DNA of 64,000 bases from Nonomuraea solani (GTDB lineage Bacteria; Actinomycetota; Actinomycetes; Streptosporangiales; Streptosporangiaceae), in NCBI RefSeq assembly GCF_900108335.1, contig NZ_FNVT01000005.1, forward strand, positions 62,001 to 126,000, read 5' to 3'. A model generated the notes under the pieces. The model searched no databases. It saw only the letters and a list, made by a program, of their open reading frames with translations, and was not told the origin of the DNA. Position numbers and translations under genes: made by a program. Each line of letters opens with the position of its first letter. The stretch's first letter is position 1. Positions 22,780 to 31,480 of this stretch are shown one piece after another.

Positions 22780-24024
22780 ATGCTCGGGCGCTCGTTCGGG
22801 TTCCTGTGGTCGTCCACGGGGCTGTCCAACCTGGCCGACGGGGTGCTGAAGATCGGCGCGCCGCTGCTGGCCGTGTCGATGACCCGCTCCCCCACGCTGG
22901 TGTCGCTCGTCGGCGCGGCGGCCACGCTCCCGTGGCTGGCGCTCGCGCTGCACGCGGGCGCGCTGGCCGACCGGCTCGACCGGCGGCGGGTCATGGTGGT
23001 GGCCAACCTGGCACGGGCCGGGATCCTGGCCGCCGCCACCGTCCTGGCCGCGTACGGGCTGCTGGACCTGTGGCTGCTGCTGGCGGCCGTGCTGCTGGCC
23101 GGGGTGAGCGAGGTGTTCGCCGACCTGTCGGCGCAGTCCGTACTTCCGATGACCGTCCCCCCGGAGCGGCTCACCCAGGCGAATGGGCGCGTGTCCACCG
23201 CCCAGATGATCGGCAACGACTTCGTCGGCGCGCCCGCCGCCGGGCTCCTCGTCGTGGCCCTGCCCGCCGCGCTCTTCGGCGCCCCCGCCCTCCTGTACGC
23301 CGCCGCGGGGCTGCTCCTGCTGGGCATGCGGGGCGCGTACCGGCTGCCTGCCTCCCCCGCCGGTCGCCGGCCGCTGCGCCACGAGATCGGCGAGGCGCTG
23401 CGCTACCTGTGGTCGCACCGGGTCCTGCGGAGCCTGGCCGTCACGGCGGGGCTGCTCAACCTGGCCAACGCCGCCTACTTCGCCGTCTTCGTGCTGTGGG
23501 CCGTGGGCGACGGGTCGATGATCGGGCTGGAACCGGGCGAGTACGGCCTGATGACCACGGCCTTCGCGGCCGGGGCGGTGTTCGGCTCGCTGCTGTCGGG
23601 CCGGGCCGCGAGCCTCTTCGGTGAGGCCAGGACGCTCGTGGGAGCCTGGCTCACCACCAGCGTGCTGCTCCTGGTGCCGGTGCTCGTGCCCTCGCCGTGG
23701 ACGCTCTATCCGACGGCCGTGCTGTGGGGGCTGGTGGGGGCGGCGGGCAACGTCCTGGTGATCTCGACCCGGCAGCGGCTGATCCCGCCGGAGATGCTCG
23801 GCCGGGTCAATTCGGCATACCGGCTCGTCGGCATGGGCGGGATGCCGCTGGGGGCCGCTCTCGGGGGCGTGGTGGCCGAGTTCGCCGGGCTCGCGGCCGT
23901 CCTGATCGGCGCCACTGGAGTATGTTTGGCAGCAGTCGGACTCGTGTGGCGCGCCTTGTCAGATCGAATTTCTGGGCCTCTGACCAGCCAACCTACACTT
24001 TCCGACATATCCAGATCACGTTAG
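22780..24024 (+). CDS. MFS transporter (drug-exporter type)
   Basis: A 414-residue major facilitator with twelve predicted helices. The loop 2-3 motif reads GALADRLDRRRVMVVANLAR, and the N-terminus (FGFLWSSTGLSNLADGVLKI) is typical of the MFS_3/enterobactin-exporter-like class. CGGAGTGAG precedes ATG. It diverges from the ArsR-like regulator and is likely controlled by it. The substrate is unknown; export of a small toxic or signalling molecule is a guess. Confidence 0.85.
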   Translation: MLGRSFGFLWSSTGLSNLADGVLKIGAPLLAVSMTRSPTLVSLVGAAATLPWLALALHAGALADRLDRRRVMVVANLARAGILAAATVLAAYGLLDLWLLLAAVLLAGVSEVFADLSAQSVLPMTVPPERLTQANGRVSTAQMIGNDFVGAPAAGLLVVALPAALFGAPALLYAAAGLLLLGMRGAYRLPASPAGRRPLRHEIGEALRYLWSHRVLRSLAVTAGLLNLANAAYFAVFVLWAVGDGSMIGLEPGEYGLMTTAFAAGAVFGSLLSGRAASLFGEARTLVGAWLTTSVLLLVPVLVPSPWTLYPTAVLWGLVGAAGNVLVISTRQRLIPPEMLGRVNSAYRLVGMGGMPLGAALGGVVAEFAGLAAVLIGATGVCLAAVGLVWRALSDRISGPLTSQPTLSDISRSR

Positions 24025-24080
24025 GCACCCTACGGCTGGTGCTGAGGTGACATGATTATCCCCGAGCTTGAGGGGATGGT

Positions 24081-24887
24081 ATGCGGGAGATCGGCGGACG
24101 GTACCTCCTGAACGAGGAGGCCGGTCGTGGGGGTATGGGCGTCGTCTGGCGTGCGTTCGATCAGCTCCTCCACCGTACGGTGGCGCTAAAGGAGCTGACC
24201 TTGACCGGTGAGGTCGAGATGGTGCGCCGCCGGGTGCTGCGTGAGGCCAGGATGGCTGCTGGGCTGACGCATCCCAATATCGTCACGGTCCATGACTTGA
24301 TCGAAGAGGGCGGAAAGCTCTGGATCGTCATGGAATACCTTGACGGGCTCTCACTGCATCAATTGCTCTCCCAGGTGGGCACACTGCCCGCGCAGTCGGT
24401 GGCGGCCATCGGCCAGCACCTGCTCGCGGCGCTGCGCACCGCCCACCAGGCCGGTGTGCTGCACCGCGACGTCAAACCCGCCAACGTCATGCTGACCGGC
24501 GACCGGGTGGTGCTCACCGACTTCGGCATAGCGACCGCCGAGGGTGACATCCGGATGACGACCTCGCGGCGGCTGCGCGGCACGCCCGCCTTCATGGCGC
24601 CCGAGCGGCTGCACGGAGGGCCGGCCAGCAAGGAGGCCGACATGTGGTCCTTCGGCGCCACCCTCTACAGCGCCATCGAGGGCCAGCCGCCCTATCCGGG
24701 CCAGGACGCCGCCACGGTGCTCGGCATGGCCAGGAGCGGCCCCTACCCGCCGCCCCGCCGGGCCGGCGTGATGCGGCCCCTCGTCGAGGGGCTGCTGCAC
24801 CACGACCCGGTCCGCCGCTACACGCCGGAGCAGACGGCCGGTTTATTGGCGGGCATGCGCGCCAGCACCTACCAGACGGCCATCTGA
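24081..24887 (+). CDS. Soluble Ser/Thr protein kinase
   Basis: A 268-residue Hanks-type kinase domain and nothing else. It shows the Gly-rich loop GRGGMGVVWRAF, catalytic Lys in VALKELTL, HRD loop LHRDVKPANVML, DFG in LTDFGIATAEG and APE in TPAFMAPERL, so it should be active. It lacks the transmembrane helix and extracytoplasmic sensor (PASTA and others) common in actinobacterial kinases, so it is cytosolic. It is monocistronic, with a strong hairpin 20 bases after the stop. Confidence 0.9.
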   Translation: MREIGGRYLLNEEAGRGGMGVVWRAFDQLLHRTVALKELTLTGEVEMVRRRVLREARMAAGLTHPNIVTVHDLIEEGGKLWIVMEYLDGLSLHQLLSQVGTLPAQSVAAIGQHLLAALRTAHQAGVLHRDVKPANVMLTGDRVVLTDFGIATAEGDIRMTTSRRLRGTPAFMAPERLHGGPASKEADMWSFGATLYSAIEGQPPYPGQDAATVLGMARSGPYPPPRRAGVMRPLVEGLLHHDPVRRYTPEQTAGLLAGMRASTYQTAI

Positions 24888-24907
24888 CCCGCCTCGCCAC
24901 CTTCGAA

Positions 24908-24933
24908 GCCGCACCCCAGGGGTGGGGTGCGGC
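24908..24933. terminator. Hairpin terminator between convergent genes
   Basis: A perfect 10-bp stem GCCGCACCCC/GGGGTGCGGC with a 6-base loop lies between the kinase gene (plus) and the acyltransferase gene (minus). Confidence 0.75.
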
Positions 24934-24941
24934 GAGCGGGG

Positions 24942-25688
24942 TCAGTCCTTCTTGGCCCGCGCCTCGGCCTCGGCCGCGTCCATGGCGGCCGCCTCCTCGG
25001 GCGTGGGCGCCGTGCCGCCGAGATGGGCGGGCTGCCACCAAACCCCCGGCGGGATCTCCGGATAGGTCCGCTGGGCGCGGTCGGTCAGCTCCGACAGGCG
25101 CGCGTGCAGGTCCGCCGTGTGGTCGTTGACGTTCTCGCCCCGCTTCGGGTGCATCGGCTCGCCCACCAGGATGGTGAGCGGCACGTGGCGCTGGAGCAGC
25201 TTGCGCGGCCGGCCCTTGGTCCACAGGCGGTGGCTGCCCCACAGCGACACCGGGATGATCGGCGTGTTGGTGGCCTGGGCCATCCGGATGGCGCCGTTCT
25301 TGATGTCCTTGACGGTGAACGACCGGCTGATGGTCGCCTCCGCGAAGACGCCCACCACCTCACCGGCCTTGAGCATCCGCAGCGCCGTGGCGTACGAGCC
25401 CGCCCCCGCCCCCCGGTCGACCGGGATGTGGTGCATGCCGCGCATCAGCGGCCCGGAGACGCGGTGTTCGAACACGTCCTGCTTGGCCATGAAGCGCACC
25501 AGCCGCTTCGACGGCAGCGCGGCGAACCCGGCGAAGATGAAGTCGAGGTAGCTGATGTGGTTGCTCACCAGCACCGCTCCCCCAGTGCGCGGCACGTGCT
25601 CGGTGCCCTCCATGTGGAAGCGCAGGTCCAGCACGCGAAAGAGGGTCCGCGCGGCGGCGATCACCGGCGGGTACACGATCTCAGCCAT
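24942..25688 (-). CDS. 1-acyl-sn-glycerol-3-phosphate acyltransferase (PlsC-like)
   Basis: A 248-residue membrane-associated acyltransferase of phospholipid synthesis. The catalytic HX4D motif is VSNHISYLDF, and the second motif is GVFAEATISRSF in place of the usual PEGT. A hydrophobic N-terminus precedes the motif. The C-terminal 30 residues are charged and alanine-rich. It lies 18 bases downstream of the P450 gene on the same strand, possibly cotranscribed. The exact acceptor (lysophosphatidate or another lysolipid) cannot be told. Confidence 0.85.
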   Translation of the reverse strand: MAEIVYPPVIAAARTLFRVLDLRFHMEGTEHVPRTGGAVLVSNHISYLDFIFAGFAALPSKRLVRFMAKQDVFEHRVSGPLMRGMHHIPVDRGAGAGSYATALRMLKAGEVVGVFAEATISRSFTVKDIKNGAIRMAQATNTPIIPVSLWGSHRLWTKGRPRKLLQRHVPLTILVGEPMHPKRGENVNDHTADLHARLSELTDRAQRTYPEIPPGVWWQPAHLGGTAPTPEEAAAMDAAEAEARAKKD

Positions 25689-25706
25689 GACCAGAAGGTA
25701 GCCTAC

Positions 25707-26873
25707 TCAGGCCGGTTTGACGGTAGTCGGGAGACTCACCATGCCTCGCACGTTGCCGTGCACGGTCCTGCGGATGAGCGACCTGTCGATGTCGTAGTCG
25801 GGTGCGACGCACGCGGTGAGCTCCTCCAGCACCACCCGGCCCTCCAGGCGGGCGAGCGGGCCGCCGAGGCAGTAGTGGCGGCCGGCGCCGAAGCTGATGG
25901 CCTTGCCGGTGTCGCGGCCGAGGTCGTAGACGTCGGGGTCGGGGAAGACGGTCTCGTCGCGGTTGGCGGAGGCGATCAGGATCCACACCCTGGCGTCCTT
26001 GGGGACGGTGGTGCCGTACCACTCGGTGTCGCGGGTGAGGCGGCGGGCGACGCCGGCCGCGGGCGTGTCGTAGCGCAGCGACTCCTCCACCCAGGCCCCG
26101 ATCGCCCCGCCGAAGGCGGCGGCGCGCTGGACGGGGTTGCGCCACGCCCAGTACCAGGCGCCGCAGAGCAGGTGGGTGGTCGTCTCGGCGCCCGCGCCGA
26201 TGAGCAGGAACAGGAACGCCACCAGGTCGTCCTCGGTCAGCTCGCCGTCGGCGACGAGCGCGGAGACGAGGTCGTCGCGCGGCGCGGCCCGGCGCTCGAC
26301 GACGATCGAGCGGTAGTAGTCGCCGAGCGAGAGGATGCCCTTGACGCCCTCGTCGGACATCTGGCCGGCCGGGTCGTACCTGAGCAGGGCGTCGGAACGG
26401 CGGCGCACGCCCGCCCGCTCGGCCGGCGGCACGCCCATCAGCTCGGAGATCACGTCGAGCGGCACCTTGGCGGCGATGTCGCGGGCGAAGTCGAACGTGC
26501 CCCGTTCGACGGCCGGCTCGATGTGGTCGCGCGCGATCTGCCTGATCATGGGTTCGAGCGCGGCGACCCGGCGCGGCGTGAAGGCGCGGGAGATGGCGGC
26601 GCGCATGCGAGTGTGCTCGGGCGGGTCCATCGCCACGAACGACAGGAACGTACGCGCGTGGGGACCCGAGGCGCCCGGGTCGAGCAGGGGGCCGTGGTCG
26701 CTGGAGAGCAGGGCGCTGTCGGTGAGCGCGGCCGAGACGTCGGCGTGGCGGGACAGGGCCCAGAAGCCGAGGTCCGCGTTGTGATAGAGAGGCGCTTCCG
26801 TACGCATACGCGCGTAGACCGGGTACGGGTCGTCGTTCACCGCGCGGTCGTAGGGGTTGTAGACGACATCCAC
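25707..26873 (-). CDS. Cytochrome P450
   Basis: A 388-residue bacterial class I P450. The I-helix oxygen-activating motif is GAGAETTTH, the ExxR motif is EESLRYD, and the heme loop FGAGRHYCLGGPLARLE supplies the Cys thiolate. The start is taken as GTG 26873 (VDVVYNPYDRAV); another GTG nine bases upstream is possible. No ferredoxin or reductase gene is adjacent, so redox partners lie elsewhere. The substrate is unknown. It diverges from dhaK. Confidence 0.9.
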   Translation of the reverse strand: MDVVYNPYDRAVNDDPYPVYARMRTEAPLYHNADLGFWALSRHADVSAALTDSALLSSDHGPLLDPGASGPHARTFLSFVAMDPPEHTRMRAAISRAFTPRRVAALEPMIRQIARDHIEPAVERGTFDFARDIAAKVPLDVISELMGVPPAERAGVRRRSDALLRYDPAGQMSDEGVKGILSLGDYYRSIVVERRAAPRDDLVSALVADGELTEDDLVAFLFLLIGAGAETTTHLLCGAWYWAWRNPVQRAAAFGGAIGAWVEESLRYDTPAAGVARRLTRDTEWYGTTVPKDARVWILIASANRDETVFPDPDVYDLGRDTGKAISFGAGRHYCLGGPLARLEGRVVLEELTACVAPDYDIDRSLIRRTVHGNVRGMVSLPTTVKPA

Positions 26874-26927
26874 CCCGCCCACGCTACGACGCTTGCGCGG
26901 TCGTGAAAACGGGCAGATGTTTTGACC

Positions 26928-27908
26928 ATGAAGAAGCTCATCAACACGGCAGACTCCGTCGTTGAGGACGCGCTGAACGGCATGGCCGCGGCCCACCCCT
27001 CGCTGCGGATCAGCGAGCGGGTGGTCTACCGGGCCGCAGGTCCGGCGCCGGACAAGGTCGGCCTCGTCTCGGGCGGCGGCTCCGGGCACGAGCCGCTGCA
27101 CGCCGGCTTCGTCGGGTACGGCATGCTCGACGCCGCCTGCCCCGGCGAGATCTTCACCTCTCCGGTGCCCGACCAGATCATCGAGGCCACGCAGGCGGTG
27201 GACGGCGGCGCCGGGGTGCTGCACATCGTCAAGAACTACACCGGCGACGTCCTGAACTTCGAGATGGCGGGTGAGCTGGCCGAGGGCGTCGAGGTGGTCA
27301 GCGTGCTGGTGAACGACGACGTGGCCGTACAGGACTCCCTCTACACGGCGGGGCGCCGAGGCACGGGCGGGACGCTGTTCGTGGAGAAGATCGCGGGCGC
27401 GCTGGCCGAGGAGCGCGCGCCGCTGGCCGCCGTCGCCGCCGTGGCGAGCGAGGTGAACGAGCGCAGCAGGTCCTTCGGCATCGCCCTGACCTCCTGTACG
27501 ACCCCCGCCGCCGGCAAGCCGACCTTCGACCTGCCGGAGACCGAGGTGGAGCTGGGCATCGGCATCCACGGCGAGCCCGGGCGGGCCCGGGTGCCGCTGG
27601 CGCCGGCCCGCGAGCTGGCCGGGCTGGCGATGGAGGCGATCCACGGCGACCTGCCGCTCGGCGGCGACCTGCTGGTCATGGTGAACGGCATGGGCGGGAC
27701 GCCGCTCATGGAGCTGTACGTGGTGTTCGCCGAGGTGACCGCCTACGCCAAGGGCAAGGGGGCGCGGGTGGCGCGCTCGCTCGTGGGCAACTATGTGACA
27801 AGTCTGGACATGCAGGGCTTCTCCGTATCGGTGTGCCGGCTCAACGAGACGCTGACCCGCCTGTGGGACGCGCCGGTCGAGACGCCCGCGCTGCGGTGGG
27901 GGCGCTGA
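26928..27908 (+). CDS. dhaK: Dihydroxyacetone kinase, substrate-binding subunit DhaK
   Basis: A 326-residue subunit that binds dihydroxyacetone covalently through His in ELGIGIHGEPGRAR. SGGGSGHEPLHAGFVGYGML is the conserved substrate-site motif. With DhaL and DhaM it transfers phosphate from PEP to dihydroxyacetone. ATG 26928 (MKKLIN) is the family start; TTG two codons earlier is unlikely. The stop overlaps the start of dhaL by one base (TGATG). Confidence 0.95.
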   Translation: MKKLINTADSVVEDALNGMAAAHPSLRISERVVYRAAGPAPDKVGLVSGGGSGHEPLHAGFVGYGMLDAACPGEIFTSPVPDQIIEATQAVDGGAGVLHIVKNYTGDVLNFEMAGELAEGVEVVSVLVNDDVAVQDSLYTAGRRGTGGTLFVEKIAGALAEERAPLAAVAAVASEVNERSRSFGIALTSCTTPAAGKPTFDLPETEVELGIGIHGEPGRARVPLAPARELAGLAMEAIHGDLPLGGDLLVMVNGMGGTPLMELYVVFAEVTAYAKGKGARVARSLVGNYVTSLDMQGFSVSVCRLNETLTRLWDAPVETPALRWGR

Positions 27909-28525
27909 TGGACACCGACGTGTTCGTGGCCTGGTTCGAGGAGGCGGCCAGGCTGGTGCGCCAAGACCGCGACCGGCTGACCGAACTCGACGCCGCGATC
28001 GGCGACGCCGACCACGGCACCAACCTCGACCGGGGGCTGAGCGAGGTGTGCAAGGCGCTGGCCGGCACCCCGCCGGAGACGCCCGCCCAGGTGCTGACCG
28101 TGGCGGGCGTGACGCTGATCCGCCGGGTCGGGGGCGCCTCCGGGCCGCTGTACGGGTCGGTGTTCCGGCAGATGGGCAAGGTGCTGGAGTCGCCGGTGAC
28201 CCTGGCGGGGTTCTCCGTGGCGTTCGAGGGCGGCGTGGTGGCGGTGGAGCGGCTGGGCAAGGCCGCGCTGGGCGACAAGACCATGGTGGACGCGCTGGCC
28301 CCGGCCTCCCGCGCGCTGGCCCTGGCCGTGAAGGACGGGGCCACGGTGCGCGAGGCGCTCGACCAGGCGGCCCGCGCGGCGGCCGAGGGCGCGACGGCCA
28401 CGATCCCGCTGCAGGCTCGCAAGGGGCGTGCCAGTTACCTGGGTGAGCGCAGTGTCGGGCACGAGGATCCGGGGGCGGCGTCGGCGGCGCTGATCATGGC
28501 CGCGCTGGCTTCCGTGGCGGCGTGA
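27908..28525 (+). CDS. dhaL: Dihydroxyacetone kinase, ADP-binding subunit DhaL
   Basis: A 205-residue helical-barrel subunit holding Mg-ADP. The Asp cluster in ELDAAIGDADHGTNLDRG coordinates Mg, and GGASGPLYGSVF binds the nucleotide. Together with the small phosphotransfer protein next to it, this makes the system PEP-dependent rather than ATP-dependent. One-base overlaps with dhaK and dhaM indicate coupled translation. Confidence 0.95.
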   Translation: MDTDVFVAWFEEAARLVRQDRDRLTELDAAIGDADHGTNLDRGLSEVCKALAGTPPETPAQVLTVAGVTLIRRVGGASGPLYGSVFRQMGKVLESPVTLAGFSVAFEGGVVAVERLGKAALGDKTMVDALAPASRALALAVKDGATVREALDQAARAAAEGATATIPLQARKGRASYLGERSVGHEDPGAASAALIMAALASVAA

Positions 28526-28899
28526 TGGTGGGGCTGGTGCTGGTCTCACACAGCGCGGGGCTGGCGGCCGAGGCGGTGGCGCTGACGCGGGGCATCGCGG
28601 GCACCGAGGCGCCCATGGCGGCGGCCGGAGGGATGGAGGACGGCACGCTGGGCACGAGCGTGGACGTCATCGAGCGGGCCATGCGCAGCGTCGATCAGGG
28701 GGACGGCGTAGTGCTCATCCCCGACCTGGGCAGCTCGGTGCTGACCGCCCGGCTGCTGGCGGAGGACGGGCGGGTGGTGGTGGCCGACGTGCCGTTCGTG
28801 GAGGGGGCGATCGCGGGGGCGGTGGCGGCGGGGGCGGGCCTGCCTCTGCCCGACGTGCTCGCCGCCGCCGAGGAGGCCCGCACCGTACGCAAACTCTGA
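28525..28899 (+). CDS. dhaM: PTS-dependent dihydroxyacetone kinase phosphotransferase DhaM (EIIA-man domain only)
   Basis: A 124-residue EIIA-mannose-type domain with the phosphorylated His in LVLVSHSAGLAAE. It lacks the HPr and EI domains fused in Escherichia coli DhaM, so general PTS proteins elsewhere must supply phosphate. GMEDGTLGTSVDVIERAM is the conserved helix near the active site. ATG 28525 overlaps the dhaL stop by one base; GTG 28522 is an alternative. Confidence 0.9.
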   Translation: MVGLVLVSHSAGLAAEAVALTRGIAGTEAPMAAAGGMEDGTLGTSVDVIERAMRSVDQGDGVVLIPDLGSSVLTARLLAEDGRVVVADVPFVEGAIAGAVAAGAGLPLPDVLAAAEEARTVRKL

Positions 28900-28939
28900 C
28901 CGCCTGGGGCCTTTGAGAGGCGCCCCTTACGCCACCCCG

Positions 28940-30646
28940 TCAGTGGCCCTTGAACGCCTCCTCCAGCCACCAGGAGCTGCGCTCCCTCGTCACCTTGGCG
29001 TGCACCAGCAGCGGGCGGTCCCGCGGCCCTTCGAGCCACTCGGCCACGCCCGTCAGGTCGGCCCGCCGGGTGACCGTGACGGCGGTGAAGCCGTGGCCTC
29101 TGGCGATGGCGGCGAAGTCGGCCGGTGGGAAGGTGACGGTGCCGAGCGGGTGGCCGTGCGGGCCGAAGTGGTGGACCTCGGCGCCATATGCCTCGTCGTC
29201 GTACACCACGATCACCATGGGCAGGGCCAGGCGGACGACGGTCTCCATCTCGGCCAGGCCCATGAGGGCGCCGCCGTCGCCGAGGGCCGCCACCGGGAGC
29301 CGGTCGGGGCGGGCCACGGCGGCGCCGATGGCGGTGGCCAGGCCGAGACCGATCGACTGGAACGCCTGGGTGAAGCAGAACCCGCCCTCGTCCGGGACAT
29401 CCAGGAACATCGAGGGATATCCCATGAAATTTCCGGAATCGATGGAGACGATGCGGTCCTTCGGCAGCAGGTCGTCGAGGCCGATGGTGAGCGTCCTGGG
29501 GTCGATCCTCTCGCCGTCGCCCTCATCCTCGTACGGGACCGCCCGCCAGCGGCCCTCATCCCGGATCCGGCGCGCGAGCTCCGGAGAACGGGAGCCGGGA
29601 CTCTCCGGGTTCTCCGCGCTCTTCAGGCGGTCGGCGAGTGAGCGTGCCACGACGGCCGTGTCGCCTGTCACGCCCACGTCGGCGGGCACGTGCGTCTTGA
29701 GCGCCGCCGGGTCGAGGTCCACCTTCGCCACCTTCGTGCCGGGCGAGATGAGTGTGCCGTGCCGGGTGGTCCACATGTTCAGGGCGCAGCCCCAGGCGAC
29801 GATCAGGTCGGCGTCGCGGATCAGCTCCACGGCCAGCGGCGTGGCGAACCCGCCGGAGACGTCGAGGTCCCATGGGCTGCCGCGGAAGAGCCCCTTGGCC
29901 ACCGCCGAGGTCGCCAGGAGCGCCCCGGTGCGGTCGGCCAGCTCCTCCAGCTCTCGCCGCGCGTGCCGGGCACCCCGCCCGGCGATGAACACCGGCCGCT
30001 CGGCCGCCCCGAGCAACCGCGCCAACTCCACCACTTCCGCCGCCGACGGCTCGGCGTCGGCCCACGGAACGCCGGACGACGAAGCGCCGGACGGCGAGGC
30101 CGGGGACGGCTGGAGGCCGGACGCTGGTGTGGCGGGCCGCGAGGTGGCGGAGGGGGGTGGGTCGCAGGGGGTCAGTTGGACGTCGAGGGGCAGGTTCAGG
30201 AGGACCGTGCGGCGTTCCGTGACGGCGACCCGGTACGCCTCCGCCGCCCGCGCCGCCGCGGTCTCCGGTCCCGTGACCCGCAGCGCCACCGCCCCCACCG
30301 CCGTGGCCAGGGCGGACTGGTCGATGTGGAAGTTGGAGTGGATCTCCGTGGCCTCGCCGGCGAGCACGATCAGCGGGGTACGGCTCTTGGCCGCCTCCGC
30401 CACCCCCGTCATCGCGTTCGTCAGCCCCGGCCCCTGGTGCACCGACACCACGCCGACGCGGCCGCTCATCCGGGCGTAGGCGTCGGCCATGGTGGCGGCC
30501 CCGCCCTCGTGGCGCGCGGCGACGAAGCGTACGCCCTGCGCCACGAGCGCGTTCGTGACGTGGAAGTTGCCGCTGCCGACCACCCCGAAGACGGTCGAGA
30601 CGCCGCAGGCGGCCAGCGCCCGGCCGACGGCCTCGGCGACGATCAA
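28940..30646 (-). CDS. Thiamine pyrophosphate-dependent enzyme (acetolactate synthase-like)
   Basis: A 568-residue three-domain ThDP enzyme. The catalytic Glu is in ARHEGGAATMADAYARM. The ThDP-binding motif is GDGGALMG, ending in YDDEAYGAEVHHF. A low-complexity, Pro/Ser/Ala-rich linker (about residues 170-205) sits between the first and central domains and looks like a strain-specific expansion. The start is TTG 30646, overlapping the stop of the cyclase gene, so the two are coupled. FAD-site features of true AHAS are not clear and there is no small subunit nearby, so a decarboxylase or other lyase is more likely than branched-chain synthesis. Confidence 0.82.
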   Translation of the reverse strand: MIVAEAVGRALAACGVSTVFGVVGSGNFHVTNALVAQGVRFVAARHEGGAATMADAYARMSGRVGVVSVHQGPGLTNAMTGVAEAAKSRTPLIVLAGEATEIHSNFHIDQSALATAVGAVALRVTGPETAAARAAEAYRVAVTERRTVLLNLPLDVQLTPCDPPPSATSRPATPASGLQPSPASPSGASSSGVPWADAEPSAAEVVELARLLGAAERPVFIAGRGARHARRELEELADRTGALLATSAVAKGLFRGSPWDLDVSGGFATPLAVELIRDADLIVAWGCALNMWTTRHGTLISPGTKVAKVDLDPAALKTHVPADVGVTGDTAVVARSLADRLKSAENPESPGSRSPELARRIRDEGRWRAVPYEDEGDGERIDPRTLTIGLDDLLPKDRIVSIDSGNFMGYPSMFLDVPDEGGFCFTQAFQSIGLGLATAIGAAVARPDRLPVAALGDGGALMGLAEMETVVRLALPMVIVVYDDEAYGAEVHHFGPHGHPLGTVTFPPADFAAIARGHGFTAVTVTRRADLTGVAEWLEGPRDRPLLVHAKVTRERSSWWLEEAFKGH

Positions 30647-31416
30647 CGTTCGACCAGGGCCAGCACGCGCACGGGGCTGCCGGAGCCGCCCACGATGGGC
30701 AGCGGCGGCGCGACCACGACGGCGCCGGTCACGGGCAGGCGGTCGATGTGGCGGAGCTGGGTCAGGCCGTATTTGCCCGCGCCGAGCAGGAAGGAGTGGC
30801 ACGGGAAGGCCGGGTCGAAGGAGTGGGCCGCGCCCGCGTCGGTGCCGACGGTCTCGACGCCGAGCCCGAGGATCGGGGTCTCGGTGGCCAGCCATTCGGC
30901 GCACTCCACCGAGATGCCGGGCGTGTGCGGCCCGCTCTCGTCGGCGTTGATGAAGGCGGCCTGGTCGGCGGAGCGGGCGTCCCAGCCGGTCCGGTAGAGC
31001 AGCCAGCCGCCGTCGGGGAGCGGGCCGTTGACCCGCTCCCACTCTTTGACGTGGTCGATCCGCAGGAGGAAGTCGGGATCCTTCGACGCCTCGGCCGCGA
31101 AGTCGAGCACGGCCGCGGGCGCGATGAGGCTGCGCGCGGGCACCTGAGAGACGTCCTGGCCGTCGCGGCCGGTGACCCAGTGGATCGGGGCGTCGAAGTG
31201 GGTGCCGGTGTGCTCCGAGGTGTGGATGTCGTTCCAGTACCAGGCAGGGCCGCGGTCGTCGTAGCGGCTGATCTCCTCAAGGCTGAAGGGGATCGCGTTG
31301 GCGAACGGCTCGGGCAACTGGAGGATCGGCGTCTCCGAGGTGAGGGGCGCGGTGAGGTCGATCACCTCGATCGCCCCGCTGCGCACACTGTCCACGAAGC
31401 TCCGCAACACCGACAT
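30643..31416 (-). CDS. Cyclase-family metal hydrolase (kynurenine formamidase-like)
   Basis: A 257-residue protein with the metal-binding motif HTGTHFDAPIHW (HxGTHxDxPxH) of the cyclase family, which includes bacterial arylformamidase and isatin hydrolase. No kynurenine genes are next to it. Its end overlaps the TTG start of the ThDP enzyme by four bases, so both probably act on the same catabolic route, for example hydrolysis of a ring or amide followed by decarboxylation of the 2-oxo acid. That link is inferred. Confidence 0.85.
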   Translation of the reverse strand: MSVLRSFVDSVRSGAIEVIDLTAPLTSETPILQLPEPFANAIPFSLEEISRYDDRGPAWYWNDIHTSEHTGTHFDAPIHWVTGRDGQDVSQVPARSLIAPAAVLDFAAEASKDPDFLLRIDHVKEWERVNGPLPDGGWLLYRTGWDARSADQAAFINADESGPHTPGISVECAEWLATETPILGLGVETVGTDAGAAHSFDPAFPCHSFLLGAGKYGLTQLRHIDRLPVTGAVVVAPPLPIVGGSGSPVRVLALVER

Positions 31417-31480
31417 GACTTCCTCCTTGGTGGGCTGAGCGCATCCTCCTACGCCCGCCCTACCAGTGCAAACGCCGGTT

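Noticed and set aside
24927..26906. Plus-strand open frame of 659 codons
   Set aside because: Antisense to plsC and the P450 gene, both supported by motifs.
28900..28939. Weak hairpin GGGGC/GCCCC between dhaM and the ThDP gene
   Set aside because: Only five pairs and a long loop; too weak to call a terminator although some termination is expected between these convergent genes.
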